NCBI GenBank assembly: GCA_016790695.1
Contig: JAEUOS010000091.1
Location: forward strand, 62,001 to 126,000
From: Burkholderiales bacterium
Lineage (GTDB): Bacteria; Pseudomonadota; Gammaproteobacteria; Burkholderiales; JAEUOS01
Direction: 5' to 3'
DNA: 64,000 nucleotides
The notes under the pieces were generated by a model that made no database searches, was not told the origin of the DNA, and saw nothing but the letters and a program-made list of their open reading frames with translations. Position numbers and translations under genes: made by a program. This document shows, piece by piece, positions 19,910 through 28,859 of this stretch (position 1 is the first letter of the stretch; each line of letters opens with the position of its first letter).

Positions 19910-20353
19910 TCAGTACGTCTTGTAGGGAAGAAACTTGCCCGACAGCACGACGTGCACGCGATCGCCCTTGGGGTCGGGTTCGCGGGTGATGTCCATCGAG
20001 AAGTCGATGGCGCTCATGATGCCGTCGCCGAATTCCTCGTGAATGAGTTCCTTGATCGTCGTGCCGTACACGTTGACGATTTCGTACCAGCGGTAGATCA
20101 GCGGATCGGTCGGGACGGCGGTCGGAAGCGAGCCCTTGTATGGCACCACTTGCAGCCATGCCGTTTCCTCGTCCGTGAGGCCGAAGATGCGGGCGGCGGT
20201 TTCCGCCTGCTTCTTCGTCATCTGCATCTGGCCGAGCAGGGCGGCGGTGACCCATTCCTTGGATTCGCCGATTCGCTTGGCAATGGCCTCCCACTTCAGG
20301 CCCTTCTTGACCTTGACGGACACGATCTTCTTGGTGACTTCAGTGCGATCCAT
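19910..20353 (-). CDS. cynS: Cyanate hydratase (cyanase)
   Basis: A 147-residue enzyme that converts cyanate and bicarbonate into ammonia and CO2 (via carbamate). The N-terminal helical DNA-binding-like domain spans about 1-80; the C-terminal catalytic domain has Arg88 and Glu91 in YRWYE and Ser114 in MSAIDF, which match E. coli R96, E99 and S122 with a constant offset of eight. It ends GKFLPYKTY as expected. AAGGAG precedes the ATG. It lies 50 bases after the ABC-transporter ATPase gene, so it should be last in the transport operon. No cynT carbonic anhydrase is present. Confidence 0.96.
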   Translation of the reverse strand: MDRTEVTKKIVSVKVKKGLKWEAIAKRIGESKEWVTAALLGQMQMTKKQAETAARIFGLTDEETAWLQVVPYKGSLPTAVPTDPLIYRWYEIVNVYGTTIKELIHEEFGDGIMSAIDFSMDITREPDPKGDRVHVVLSGKFLPYKTY

Positions 20354-20403
20354 TTCCTGGCTCTCCTTGGCGGATGTCGAGACGAGTTGGTTGGGGCGAG
20401 GGA

Positions 20404-21267
20404 TCAGGCGGCGTCCGCATCCAAGGCGCCGCCCGGTTCGTTTGCCGCAAGACCGGGGCGCACCATCAGGGGCGCGCCCGGACGGGACTGCTCGTCACGG
20501 GAGCGATTGACGAGAAAGTCGACCAGGTGATTGCGGATTGGATAGAACTGCGGATCGTGGTGCATGGCGGCGCGGGTACGCTCGCGCGGCATCGTGTTGA
20601 CCACGATCTCGGCGATCCGCGCGCGCGGGCCGTTGCTCATCAGGAGAATCTTGTCGGCGAGCAGGATGGCTTCGTCGACATCGTGCGTGATCATGAACAC
20701 CGTCTGGTGCGTGTCGCGGACGATCTTGAGAAGCTCGTCCTGGATGGTTCCGCGGGTGAGCGCATCGAGCGCGCCGAAAGGTTCGTCGAGCAGCAGCATC
20801 TTGGGTTCGATCGCGAACGCCCGAGCAATGCCGACGCGCTGCTTCATGCCGCCCGAGAGCGAAGCGGGCTTCTTCTGCTCGGCACCCTTGAGGCCAACCA
20901 GTTCGATATGTCGGCGCGCGTGGCTTTCGACCTGCTGCCTCGACCACCCCGGCCACTTCGACCTGACGGCGAAGGCGACGTTGCCCAGCACGGTAAGCCA
21001 GGGCATCAGTGCGTGGCCTTGAAACACAACGCCGCGCTCCAGTCCGGGGCCCGCGACTTCGCGATTGTCCATGAACACGTGACCCTCGCTGGCGTCTTCG
21101 AGTCCGGCTAGGACGTTGAGGATCGTGGTCTTTCCGCACCCGGAGTGACCGATGATGCAGATGAACTCCCCGCGCTCGATGTCGAAATCGATGCCTTCGA
21201 ACACCGGGATCGTCGCCCCCGGATAGGTCTTCGACAGCGATTCGACCTTGAGGAAGGAATGGGGCAT
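20404..21267 (-). CDS. cynD: Nitrate/cyanate-type ABC transporter ATP-binding protein
   Basis: 287 residues from the ATG at 21267, chosen for its GAGGA site and position 5 bases after the permease stop. Walker A is GHSGCGKTT (residues 40-48), the Q-loop is VFQGHALMPW, the signature is LSGGMKQR, Walker B is LLLDEPFGALD and the switch His is in MITHDVDEA. It belongs to the NrtD/SsuB/CynD group and powers import across the inner membrane. Linkage to cynS makes cyanate the most likely substrate. The cynD name rests on context; nrtD would be the alternative. Confidence 0.9.
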   Translation of the reverse strand: MPHSFLKVESLSKTYPGATIPVFEGIDFDIERGEFICIIGHSGCGKTTILNVLAGLEDASEGHVFMDNREVAGPGLERGVVFQGHALMPWLTVLGNVAFAVRSKWPGWSRQQVESHARRHIELVGLKGAEQKKPASLSGGMKQRVGIARAFAIEPKMLLLDEPFGALDALTRGTIQDELLKIVRDTHQTVFMITHDVDEAILLADKILLMSNGPRARIAEIVVNTMPRERTRAAMHHDPQFYPIRNHLVDFLVNRSRDEQSRPGAPLMVRPGLAANEPGGALDADAA

Positions 21268-21272
21268 GATCC

Positions 21273-22124
21273 TCAGTCCACGTAGGTGACCAGCTTCTGA
21301 GCCTGTGCGAACAGCAGGTCCAGCATCATGCCGACCACACCGATGGTGAGGATGGCGAAGATGACGTTGGTGAGCGACAGATTGTTCCATTCGTTCCAGA
21401 CGAAGTAGCCGATGCCGGTCCCGCCGACCAGCATCTCCGCCGCGACGATCACCAGCCAGGCGATGCCCATCGATATCCGCATGCCGGTGAGTATCGTCGG
21501 CGCCGCGGCAGGAAGAATCACCATGAAGGCGCGGCGAACCGGCTTGACCTCCAGGGTGAGGGCGACGTTGAGCCACTCCCGTCGCACGCTGGCCACGCCG
21601 AATGCGGTGTTGATCAGCATCGGCCAGATCGAGCAGATGAAGATCACGAACACCCCGGAGATCGACGAGTCCTTGATGGTGTACAGCGCCAGCGGCATCC
21701 AGGCCAGCGGCGAGATCGGCTTGAGCACCTGGATGAAGGGATTGAGCGCCTGATAGACCAGGGGCGACATGCCGATGACGAAGCCGAGCGGGATCGCCAC
21801 CAGGGCGGCGATCAGAAAGCCGAGTCCGACGCGGCCGAGCGAGTGGGCAAGCTGGACGCCGACCCCCTTGTCGTTCGGCCCGTTGTCGTAGAAGGGGTTG
21901 CCGAGGTGGTGCAACGCCGTGTCACCCAACTGGGCGAGTGTCGGCAGGCCGCTCGATTTCCTCGCGCCGTCGCTCTTGCCCATCAGCTTGGCGTACTCGG
22001 CATCCTGGGATGCGGCGGACGTGGTCTCCTGTCCCGGGAGCGTGGCGGCGTGCCAGGCGAGCAACAGGAGCGCGAGGATCGCGACCGAAAGCAGTCCGGA
22101 CTTGACGCCGCGACTCGCACGCAT
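21273..22124 (-). CDS. cynB: Nitrate/cyanate-type ABC transporter permease
   Basis: A 283-residue inner-membrane permease. One N-terminal helix (about 9-27) is followed by a polar periplasmic stretch of about 65 residues, then five helices and the ATPase-coupling loop around EWLNVALTLEVKPVRRAFMVILPAAAP (the EAA region). GTGIGYFVWNEWN is typical of NrtB/CynB. The gap to the binding-protein gene is three bases and to the ATPase gene five, so all three are one transcription unit. Confidence 0.9.
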   Translation of the reverse strand: MRASRGVKSGLLSVAILALLLLAWHAATLPGQETTSAASQDAEYAKLMGKSDGARKSSGLPTLAQLGDTALHHLGNPFYDNGPNDKGVGVQLAHSLGRVGLGFLIAALVAIPLGFVIGMSPLVYQALNPFIQVLKPISPLAWMPLALYTIKDSSISGVFVIFICSIWPMLINTAFGVASVRREWLNVALTLEVKPVRRAFMVILPAAAPTILTGMRISMGIAWLVIVAAEMLVGGTGIGYFVWNEWNNLSLTNVIFAILTIGVVGMMLDLLFAQAQKLVTYVD

Positions 22125-22127
22125 TGG

Positions 22128-23516
22128 TCAGGCCGCCTTCCGGATCGCGAAGCTGTTCACGTATGCGTCCGGCTTGGCGGGGTCGAACTCCTTGCCCATG
22201 ACCTTGAATCGTCGATACGCGCCCTCCGGTACCTTCTGGTCGAGTTCCTTCATGTACTTCTTCGCATCCGTGAGCAGGAACACGCGTTCGGCGATGTCCT
22301 TGTAGTTCACCTCGCCCTTGATGTAGCCCCAGCGCTTCATCTGGGACATGATCCACACGGCCATCGACTGCCACGGGACCGGGTCGAAGTCGGCGCGATC
22401 AGGAACGTTCTTCACGCCGCCCAGGCCGTCGGCGAACTTTCCCGTCAGGACCTGCTCGATGACCGTTTCCGGCTGGTTGAGATAGGCAGTCGGAGCGATC
22501 ACCTTGGCCACCAGCGACCGGTTCTTCGGGTCGCGCGCCATGGCCGCCGCGGTCAGCACCGCGCGAAACAGCGCGGCATAGGTGTTCGGGTTCTGCTTGA
22601 TGAACTCCTCGGAGAGACCAAAGGCGCAACACGGATGGCCGTCCCAGAGTTCCTTGGAGAGGATGTGGATGAATCCGACTTCGTCGAAGACGGCGCGCTG
22701 GTTGAACGGATCGGGCCCGAGGAACCCGTCGATGTTGCCGGCGCGAAGATTCGCCACCATTTCCGGGGGCGGCGTCACGCGGATCTGGATGTCCGTGTCG
22801 GGATTCAGGCCATGCTCGGCCACGTAGTAGCGCAGCAGGAAGTTGTGCATCGAGTATTCGAACGGAACGGCAAACCGCATGCCCTTCCAGGTCTTCGGAT
22901 CGCGCCTGTCCTTGTGCTTCACATGCAAGGTGATCGCCTGGCCGTTGATGTTCTGGATCGTCGCGACCCGCATCGGCGTCGCGTTCGATCCCAGCCCCAT
23001 CGACATTGCAAGCGGCATCGGCGACAGGAAATGCGAAGCGTCGTGCTCCTTGTTGACCATCTTGTCGCGAATGAGGGCCCAGCCCGCCGTCTTGTTGAGG
23101 GACACGTTGAGGCCCTGCTTGCGATAGAAGCCCAGCGGGTCCGCCATGATCAGCGGGGCAGCGCATGTGATCGCGATGAAGCCGATCTTCAAGTCCTTCT
23201 TCTCCAGCGATCCGCCCCGTTCCTGGGCCATCGCCTGCAACTGACCAACAGGCAGCAGCGAGGAGATCGCCGACATTGCGGTGCCGGCGCCGACGGCGCG
23301 CAGGAACCTGCGGCGCACGGCGTCCCGCGGAAACAGTGCGCGCACAAGCGCGGCCTCGACGAAGTCGTGGCCCAGCGTCTCCGGGTTCGCGGCACGGTCG
23401 GCGAAGCGCTGTGCTTGGGCCGCGTCGTGTTCCGCCGCCGAACGGTGGGCGCCGCAGGGGCATCCGGGTCCCAGGCGACGGTTCGGGTCATACGGGCTGT
23501 AGATCGAGTCGGACAT
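22128..23516 (-). CDS. cynA: Nitrate/cyanate-type substrate-binding protein with Tat signal
   Basis: 462 residues from the ATG at 23516, which has GGAG five bases upstream; an in-frame GTG six bases earlier overlaps that site. The N-terminal about 65 residues are unusual: a CPCGAH motif and a charged helical segment come before a twin-arginine signal (RRRFLRAVGAGTAM), so export by the Tat system is likely. The mature part is NrtA/SsuA-like: FIAITCAAPLIMADPLGFY, GMRFAVPFEYSMHNFLLRY and FLGPDPFNQRA. It heads the operon with the permease, ATPase and cyanase, so it likely binds cyanate; nitrate or bicarbonate cannot be excluded. Confidence 0.85.
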   Translation of the reverse strand: MSDSIYSPYDPNRRLGPGCPCGAHRSAAEHDAAQAQRFADRAANPETLGHDFVEAALVRALFPRDAVRRRFLRAVGAGTAMSAISSLLPVGQLQAMAQERGGSLEKKDLKIGFIAITCAAPLIMADPLGFYRKQGLNVSLNKTAGWALIRDKMVNKEHDASHFLSPMPLAMSMGLGSNATPMRVATIQNINGQAITLHVKHKDRRDPKTWKGMRFAVPFEYSMHNFLLRYYVAEHGLNPDTDIQIRVTPPPEMVANLRAGNIDGFLGPDPFNQRAVFDEVGFIHILSKELWDGHPCCAFGLSEEFIKQNPNTYAALFRAVLTAAAMARDPKNRSLVAKVIAPTAYLNQPETVIEQVLTGKFADGLGGVKNVPDRADFDPVPWQSMAVWIMSQMKRWGYIKGEVNYKDIAERVFLLTDAKKYMKELDQKVPEGAYRRFKVMGKEFDPAKPDAYVNSFAIRKAA

Positions 23517-24073
23517 TTCCACTCCGGGTGTCGGCCAGGGGATTCACGCGTGCTTGCCGTGGCGGCACGTCTGCGCCGTTCCTCTTCTGCAAACATCGGG
23601 CCAATTGCCCGGACATCGGTGCGGCGCGGCCGAGCGCGTGCTTGCGCGCGCTGGGAAAGACGACACCGGGCCCGTGGCGGCCCCTCGTGGCGACCTCGCG
23701 CACGTCCGGGGTGCATGGGCTGGCGCGCGCGCATCATTCTGGCGCGTGCGATGCGAGCAGCGGCATCAGGGAAGCCTGGGCAGGCCCTGTCGTGATGCCA
23801 GGATCGGCGGCGCTGGCGCTTGCCCGCACGCCGGACGGATGGATGCGCCGATACGCGGCGAGGCGACCGCGGCCCTTGCCCTGAAGGCCGCCCGGGCGGC
23901 GCACCGGGCGATGATCTCGCGAAAACCCCGATACGTAGAGGGGTCTTGTACCCTCGCCCCGGCAGCTCGCCGCCCCCCTTTTTGCAGGTCGCACCGGTAT
24001 ACAATCCCCAACCGCACCGCCGTTATTCACCCTCGGCGCCATTTGCGCGCGTCAGTACAGGAAAGGTCGAGCG
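23517..24073. other. Divergent control region between the cyn and kor operons
   Basis: 557 bases between two divergent operons. It contains the ribosome sites of both first genes and a TATACAAT box at 23998-24005 facing kor. Open frames crossing it lack ribosome sites and coding character. No clear sigma54 element, riboswitch or large inverted repeat was found. Regulation of the two operons is probably encoded here, but no regulator gene is adjacent. Confidence 0.5.
23998..24005 (+). promoter_or_regulatory. Candidate -10 element for the kor operon
   Basis: TATACAAT gives two overlapping good -10 hexamers (TATACA and TACAAT) about 68 bases before the TTG start at 24074. No matching -35 is found at the normal spacing, so an activator may be needed. 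Confidence 0.4.
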
Positions 24074-25909
24074 TTGAAACCGACAGACATCGGGCAGCCG
24101 GATTATTTTCACAAGGTGGTCGACTGCCAATGGGCCTGCCCGGCCCATACCCCGGTACCGGAATACATCCGCCTGATCGCGGCAGGCCGGTACTCGGATG
24201 CCTACATGATCAACTGGCAGTCCAATGTCTTTCCGGGCGTGCTGGGCCGAACCTGCGACCGTCCCTGCGAGCCGGCGTGCCGGCGCAGCCGCGTCGAGGA
24301 TGGGGAATCCAAGGAACCGGTCGCGATCTGCCGCCTGAAGCGCGTCGCGGCCGACTACAAGGATGACGTCACGGCGCGCATGCCGAAGCCGGCCGCGAAG
24401 AAGAACGGCAAGCGCATCGCCTGCGTCGGTGCCGGGCCGGCGTCGCTGACGGTCGCGCGCGACCTGGCGCCGCTCGGATACGACGTCACGGTGTTCGACG
24501 GCGAGAAGAAGGCGGGCGGCTTCATCCGCAGCCAGATCCCGAAGTTTCGCCTGCCCGAGGAGGTCATCGACGAAGAGTGCGGGTACATCCTCGATCTCGG
24601 CGTCGAGTTCCGGGGCGGCCAGCGCATCGACAGTCTCAAGGACCTTCTCGGCCAGGGATACGACGCGATCTTCGTCGGCTCAGGCGCGCCGCGCGGCCGC
24701 GATCTCGACATCCCGGGCCGCAAGGAGGCTGCGAAGAACATCCATATCGGCATCGACTGGCTGTCGTCGGTGTCGTTCGGCCACATCGACAAGATCGGCC
24801 GGCGGGTCATCGTGCTCGGCGGCGGAAACACCGCGATGGACTGCTGCCGTTCGTCGCGGCGCCTGGGCGGGGAAGACGTCAAGGTCATCGTCCGCTCGGG
24901 CTTCGAGGAGATGAAGGCGAGTCCCTGGGAGAAGGAGGACGCGATGCACGAGGGCATCCCGATCCTGAATTTCCTCGTTCCCAAGGAATTCAAGCATGTC
25001 GATGGCAAGCTCGTCGGCATGGTGTTCGAGAAGGTCAAGGCGGTCTATGACGAGCGCGGTCGGCGCAGCCTGGTGCCTTCCGGCGAGCCGGACCAGCACT
25101 TCGAATGCGATGACGTGCTGGTGGCGGTCGGCCAGGAAAACGCCTTTCCCTGGATCGAGCGCGACGCCGGCATCGAATTCGACAAGTGGGGCCTGCCGGT
25201 CCTGAACGAGACCACCTTCCAGTCGACCCTGCCGAACGTCTTCTTCGGTGGCGATGCCGCGTTCGGCCCGAAGAACATCATCTGGGCGGTCGCGCACGGG
25301 CACGAGGCGGCGGTGTCGATCGACCGCTTCTGCAATGGCGAGGACGTTGCCAAGCGGCCGCCGCCGCTGGTCAATCTCATGAGCCAGAAGATGGGCATCC
25401 ATGAGTGGAGCTACGACAACGCGATTTCGAACGATGTGCGCTACAAGGTGCCGCTCAAGGACGTCTCGATCGCGCTGAAGAACATCAAGGTCGAGGTCGA
25501 ACTGGGCTTTGACCCGCAGCTGGCGTTCAAGGAGGCGCAGCGCTGCCTCAATTGCGATGTCCAGACGGTCTTCACCGCCGGCCAGTGCATCGAGTGCGAC
25601 GCCTGCGTCGACATCTGCCCGATGGACTGCATCACCTTCACCGACAATGGCGACGAGGCCGAATTGCGTGGCCGTCTCAATGCGCCGGCGACGAACCGCA
25701 CGCAGGACCTCTACGTGTCCGCGGAACTCAAGACCAAGCGGGTGATGGTCAAGGACGAGGACGTCTGCCTGCATTGCGGCCTGTGCGCCGAGCGCTGCCC
25801 CACGGGCGCGTGGGACATGCAGAAGTTCTTCCTCAACACGGCCAAAGCGGGCCCGGGGTGCCGCGACCGCCACCTGAACAACCTCGCCCCGCTGCGACAG
25901 GCCGCCTGA
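24074..25909 (+). CDS. GltD-like FAD/NAD(P) oxidoreductase fused to a 2[4Fe-4S] ferredoxin (KorC-like)
   Basis: A 611-residue redox protein. The N-terminal region has cysteines (DCQWACPAH, CDRPCEPAC) that fit the Fe-S binding region of glutamate-synthase small subunits. It is followed by FAD binding (VGAGPASLTVARDL, about 117), NAD(P) binding (LGGGNTAMDCC, about 255) and GGDAAFGP. The C-terminus adds two ferredoxin motifs, CIECDACVDICPMDC and CLHCGLCAERCP. It should pass electrons between NAD(P)H and the KorAB pair downstream. The TTG start at 24074 is backed by AGGAAAGG seven bases upstream. Lacking a GltB partner nearby, it is not glutamate synthase. It resembles the third subunit of Azoarcus 2-oxoglutarate:NADP+ oxidoreductase (from memory). 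Confidence 0.8.
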   Translation: MKPTDIGQPDYFHKVVDCQWACPAHTPVPEYIRLIAAGRYSDAYMINWQSNVFPGVLGRTCDRPCEPACRRSRVEDGESKEPVAICRLKRVAADYKDDVTARMPKPAAKKNGKRIACVGAGPASLTVARDLAPLGYDVTVFDGEKKAGGFIRSQIPKFRLPEEVIDEECGYILDLGVEFRGGQRIDSLKDLLGQGYDAIFVGSGAPRGRDLDIPGRKEAAKNIHIGIDWLSSVSFGHIDKIGRRVIVLGGGNTAMDCCRSSRRLGGEDVKVIVRSGFEEMKASPWEKEDAMHEGIPILNFLVPKEFKHVDGKLVGMVFEKVKAVYDERGRRSLVPSGEPDQHFECDDVLVAVGQENAFPWIERDAGIEFDKWGLPVLNETTFQSTLPNVFFGGDAAFGPKNIIWAVAHGHEAAVSIDRFCNGEDVAKRPPPLVNLMSQKMGIHEWSYDNAISNDVRYKVPLKDVSIALKNIKVEVELGFDPQLAFKEAQRCLNCDVQTVFTAGQCIECDACVDICPMDCITFTDNGDEAELRGRLNAPATNRTQDLYVSAELKTKRVMVKDEDVCLHCGLCAERCPTGAWDMQKFFLNTAKAGPGCRDRHLNNLAPLRQAA

Positions 25910-25925
25910 AGGGACCGCGCCCGCC

Positions 25926-27767
25926 ATGAAGAAGATATCCGCAGTCAACGACTTCGTCGTCAAGTTTGCCAATGTCAACGGGTCGGGTTCCGCCTCGGCC
26001 AACGAGATGTTTGCCCGCTCGATCCTGCGCATGGGCGTTCCGGTCAGCCCGCGCAACATCTTCCCCTCGAACATCCAGGGATTGCCGACCTGGTACGAGA
26101 TCCGGGTCACCGAGAAGGGCTACCTCGGGCGGCGCGGCGGCTGCGACATGATGGTCGCGATGAATCCGCAGACCTGGGACAGCGATGTCAAGGAGATCGA
26201 GCCCGGCGGCTATCTTTTCTACGATTCGACGCGGCCGATTCCCAGGTCCAAGTTCCGAGACGACATCCACGTGATCGGCATGCCGCTGACGCAGATCACC
26301 AACGAAACCTACACCGACGTGCGGCAGCGCACGCTGTTCAAGAACATCATCTGCGTCGGCGGGCTCTCGGCCCTGTTCGACATGGACGTCCAGGAGATCG
26401 AGCGCCTGATCGGCGAGCAGTACCGCGGCAAGGAGGCGCTGCTCAAGCCGAACATCCAGGCCCTGCATCTCGGCCGCGACTACGCGCTGGCCAACCTGGA
26501 TTGCCCGGGCATGGGCCTCAAGGTGCGTCGCGCCGACAACGTCGGCGATCGCATCTTCCTCGAGGGCAACAACGCCGCGGCGCTGGGCGCCGTCTACGGC
26601 GGCGCCACCGTGTGCGCCTGGTACCCGATCACGCCGTCGTCGTCGGTCGCCGAGGCCTTCCAGAAGCATTGCAGCAAGTTTCGCGTCGATCCGGAGACCG
26701 GCAAGAACCGGTATGCGATCGTGCAGGCCGAGGACGAACTCGCCTCGATCGGCATGGTGATCGGCGCGGGCTGGAACGGTGCGCGTGCATTCACGGCCAC
26801 CTCCGGCCCGGGCATCTCGCTGATGACCGAGTTCATCGGCCTCGCCTATTTCGCCGAGATCCCGGCCACCATCGTCAACGTGCAGCGCGGCGGCCCGTCG
26901 ACCGGCATGCCCACGCGCACCCAGCAGGCAGACCTGCTGTCCTGCGCCTATGCATCGAACGGCGACACCAAGCATCCGCTCCTGTTTCCGGAGGATCCGC
27001 GCGAGTGCTTCGAGTTCGTCGCCGAGGCGCTCGACCTGGCGGATCGCCTGCAGACACCGATCTTCGTCATGACCGATCTCGACATCGGCATGAACCAGCG
27101 GTTGTGCCGGCCGCTCACGTGGGATGATTCCCGCACCTATGATCGCGGCAAGGTGATGACTGCCGCGGAACTGGAGGCCGGCCGCGATTTCGGCCGCTAT
27201 CTCGACGTCGATGGGGACGGCATCCCCTTCCGCACCTATCCCGGCACCCATCCGAAGCGCGGGGCATTCTTCACCCGCGGGACCACCAAGGATCGCTACG
27301 CGCGCTACAGCGAGGAAGGGCCGGTCTACGTCGACAACATGGAGCGCCTCGAGCGCAAGTGGGAGACCGCGAAGGATCTGGTCCCCCGCCCGGTGGTGCG
27401 CCGCGCGCCGCGGGCGGCGAAGTTCGGCGTCATCTACTTCGGTTCCACCAGTCCGGCGATGGACGAAGCGCTCGATGCACTCGATGCGCAAGGCAAGCCG
27501 ATCGACGCGATGCGGGTGCGCGGGTTCCCGTTCCATGCCAGCGTGATGGAGTTCGTCGACAGCCACGAGCAGGTGTTCGTCGTCGAGCAGAACCGCGACG
27601 GGCAGTTGCGCTCGATGCTGATCAACGAGGGCAATCTCGACTCGGCGCGCGTCATCCCCGTGCTGCATTACGACGGCACGCCGATCACCGCCCGTTTCAT
27701 CATCGCCGCCATCGCGGACCGCATGGCGCGCTCGAATGTCACTCCGATCAAGAAGGTGGCGCAATGA
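25926..27767 (+). CDS. korA: 2-oxoacid:acceptor oxidoreductase, fused gamma-alpha subunit
   Basis: 613 residues: an N-terminal gamma domain (about 1-190, VNGSGSASANEMFARSILRMG) fused to an alpha domain that begins near 210 with GNNAAALGA and carries YPITPSS and RGGPSTGMPTRTQQADL, the usual KorA signatures. With KorB it would oxidatively decarboxylate a 2-oxoacid to an acyl-CoA, or run in reverse, giving low-potential electrons. YPITPSS favours the 2-oxoglutarate group, but substrate assignment from sequence is not firm. It is 16 bases downstream of the flavoprotein gene and overlaps korB by ATGA. Confidence 0.88.
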   Translation: MKKISAVNDFVVKFANVNGSGSASANEMFARSILRMGVPVSPRNIFPSNIQGLPTWYEIRVTEKGYLGRRGGCDMMVAMNPQTWDSDVKEIEPGGYLFYDSTRPIPRSKFRDDIHVIGMPLTQITNETYTDVRQRTLFKNIICVGGLSALFDMDVQEIERLIGEQYRGKEALLKPNIQALHLGRDYALANLDCPGMGLKVRRADNVGDRIFLEGNNAAALGAVYGGATVCAWYPITPSSSVAEAFQKHCSKFRVDPETGKNRYAIVQAEDELASIGMVIGAGWNGARAFTATSGPGISLMTEFIGLAYFAEIPATIVNVQRGGPSTGMPTRTQQADLLSCAYASNGDTKHPLLFPEDPRECFEFVAEALDLADRLQTPIFVMTDLDIGMNQRLCRPLTWDDSRTYDRGKVMTAAELEAGRDFGRYLDVDGDGIPFRTYPGTHPKRGAFFTRGTTKDRYARYSEEGPVYVDNMERLERKWETAKDLVPRPVVRRAPRAAKFGVIYFGSTSPAMDEALDALDAQGKPIDAMRVRGFPFHASVMEFVDSHEQVFVVEQNRDGQLRSMLINEGNLDSARVIPVLHYDGTPITARFIIAAIADRMARSNVTPIKKVAQ

Positions 27768-28819
27768 CCTACCTCGCCAAACCCAAGCTGCATCACCCCA
27801 CGCTGGCGAAGAACAAGCGTGGCTTCACCCGGCGCGACTATGAAGGCCCGGTGTCGACCCTGTGCGCCGGTTGCGGCCACGATTCGATCTCCGCCGCGAT
27901 CATCCAGGCCGCGTTCAATCTCGACATCGAGCCGCACCGCGTGGCCAAGCTCTCCGGCATCGGCTGCTCGTCGAAGACGCCGACCTACTTTCTCGGCCAG
28001 TCGCACGGTTTCAATACCGTCCACGGCCGCATGCCGTCGGTGCTGACCGGCGCCAACCTGGCCAATCGCGACCTGATCTACATGGGGGTGTCCGGTGACG
28101 GCGACTCCGCCTCCATCGGCCTGGGGCAGTTCGCGCATGCGATGCGTCGCGGCGTCAACATGGTCTACATCGTCATGAACAACGGGGTCTACGGTCTCAC
28201 CAAGGGCCAGTTTTCGGCGACGGCCGACAAGGGGTCGAAGGCGAAGAAGGGGGCGATCAACAACGACTCGCCGGTCGACATGGTCGGGCTTGCGCTTCAG
28301 CTCGGCGCCACCTTCGTCGCGCGCAGTTTCTCCGGCGACAAGGCGCAACTGGTGCCGTTGATCGAGGCGGCGATCGCCCATCAGGGCGCGGCGTTCATCG
28401 ATGTCGTCTCGCCGTGCGTGGCGTTCAACAACCATCCAGGCTCGACCAAGAGCTACGACTACGTGCGCGAGCACAACGAGGCGGTCAACCGCATCGACTT
28501 CATGCCGCATCGCGAGGAGATCACCACCGAGTACGAGCCCGGAACGGTGCAGGAAGTGGTGCAGCACGACGGCTCGGTGCTGCGCCTGCGCAAGCTGCAC
28601 ACCGACTACGATCCCAACAACCGCATTGCGGCGATGAATTTCCTGCAGGAGCACCAGGCGCGCGGCGAAGTCGTCACCGGGCTGCTCTACGTCGATCCGG
28701 ATCCCGAGGATCTCCACATTTACGCCAATACGGTGCCGGTCCCGCTCAACGCGCTCGGCGAACGCGAGCTCTGCCCGCGCGCGGCGGCGCTGGAGAAGAT
28801 CAACGCATCCCTGCGGTGA
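27764..28819 (+). CDS. korB: 2-oxoacid:acceptor oxidoreductase beta (TPP-binding) subunit
   Basis: 351 residues from the ATG at 27764, set by the ATGA overlap with korA. The thiamine diphosphate site is GVSGDGDSASIGLGQF through MNNGVYGLTKGQ. Four cysteines that normally hold the [4Fe-4S] cluster are present: CAGC (two), IGCSS and SPCVAFN. The enzyme core is therefore complete. The protein is longer at the C-terminus than many KorB proteins by about 50 residues. It works with KorA and probably the upstream flavoprotein. Confidence 0.9.
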   Translation: MTYLAKPKLHHPTLAKNKRGFTRRDYEGPVSTLCAGCGHDSISAAIIQAAFNLDIEPHRVAKLSGIGCSSKTPTYFLGQSHGFNTVHGRMPSVLTGANLANRDLIYMGVSGDGDSASIGLGQFAHAMRRGVNMVYIVMNNGVYGLTKGQFSATADKGSKAKKGAINNDSPVDMVGLALQLGATFVARSFSGDKAQLVPLIEAAIAHQGAAFIDVVSPCVAFNNHPGSTKSYDYVREHNEAVNRIDFMPHREEITTEYEPGTVQEVVQHDGSVLRLRKLHTDYDPNNRIAAMNFLQEHQARGEVVTGLLYVDPDPEDLHIYANTVPVPLNALGERELCPRAAALEKINASLR

Positions 28820-28859
28820 TCCGGACCGGCATTCCCGTACCAGGCCGCCTGGCATCGCC

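Noticed and set aside
19641..20294. 217-codon minus-strand frame across cynS and the gap before adh
   Set aside because: It is the cynS gene in a wrong frame plus non-coding sequence; no start signal.
23517..24073. Sigma54 -24/-12 element for the cyn or kor operon
   Set aside because: Several GG/GC-rich stretches occur but none has the required GG-N10-GC spacing in the right context.
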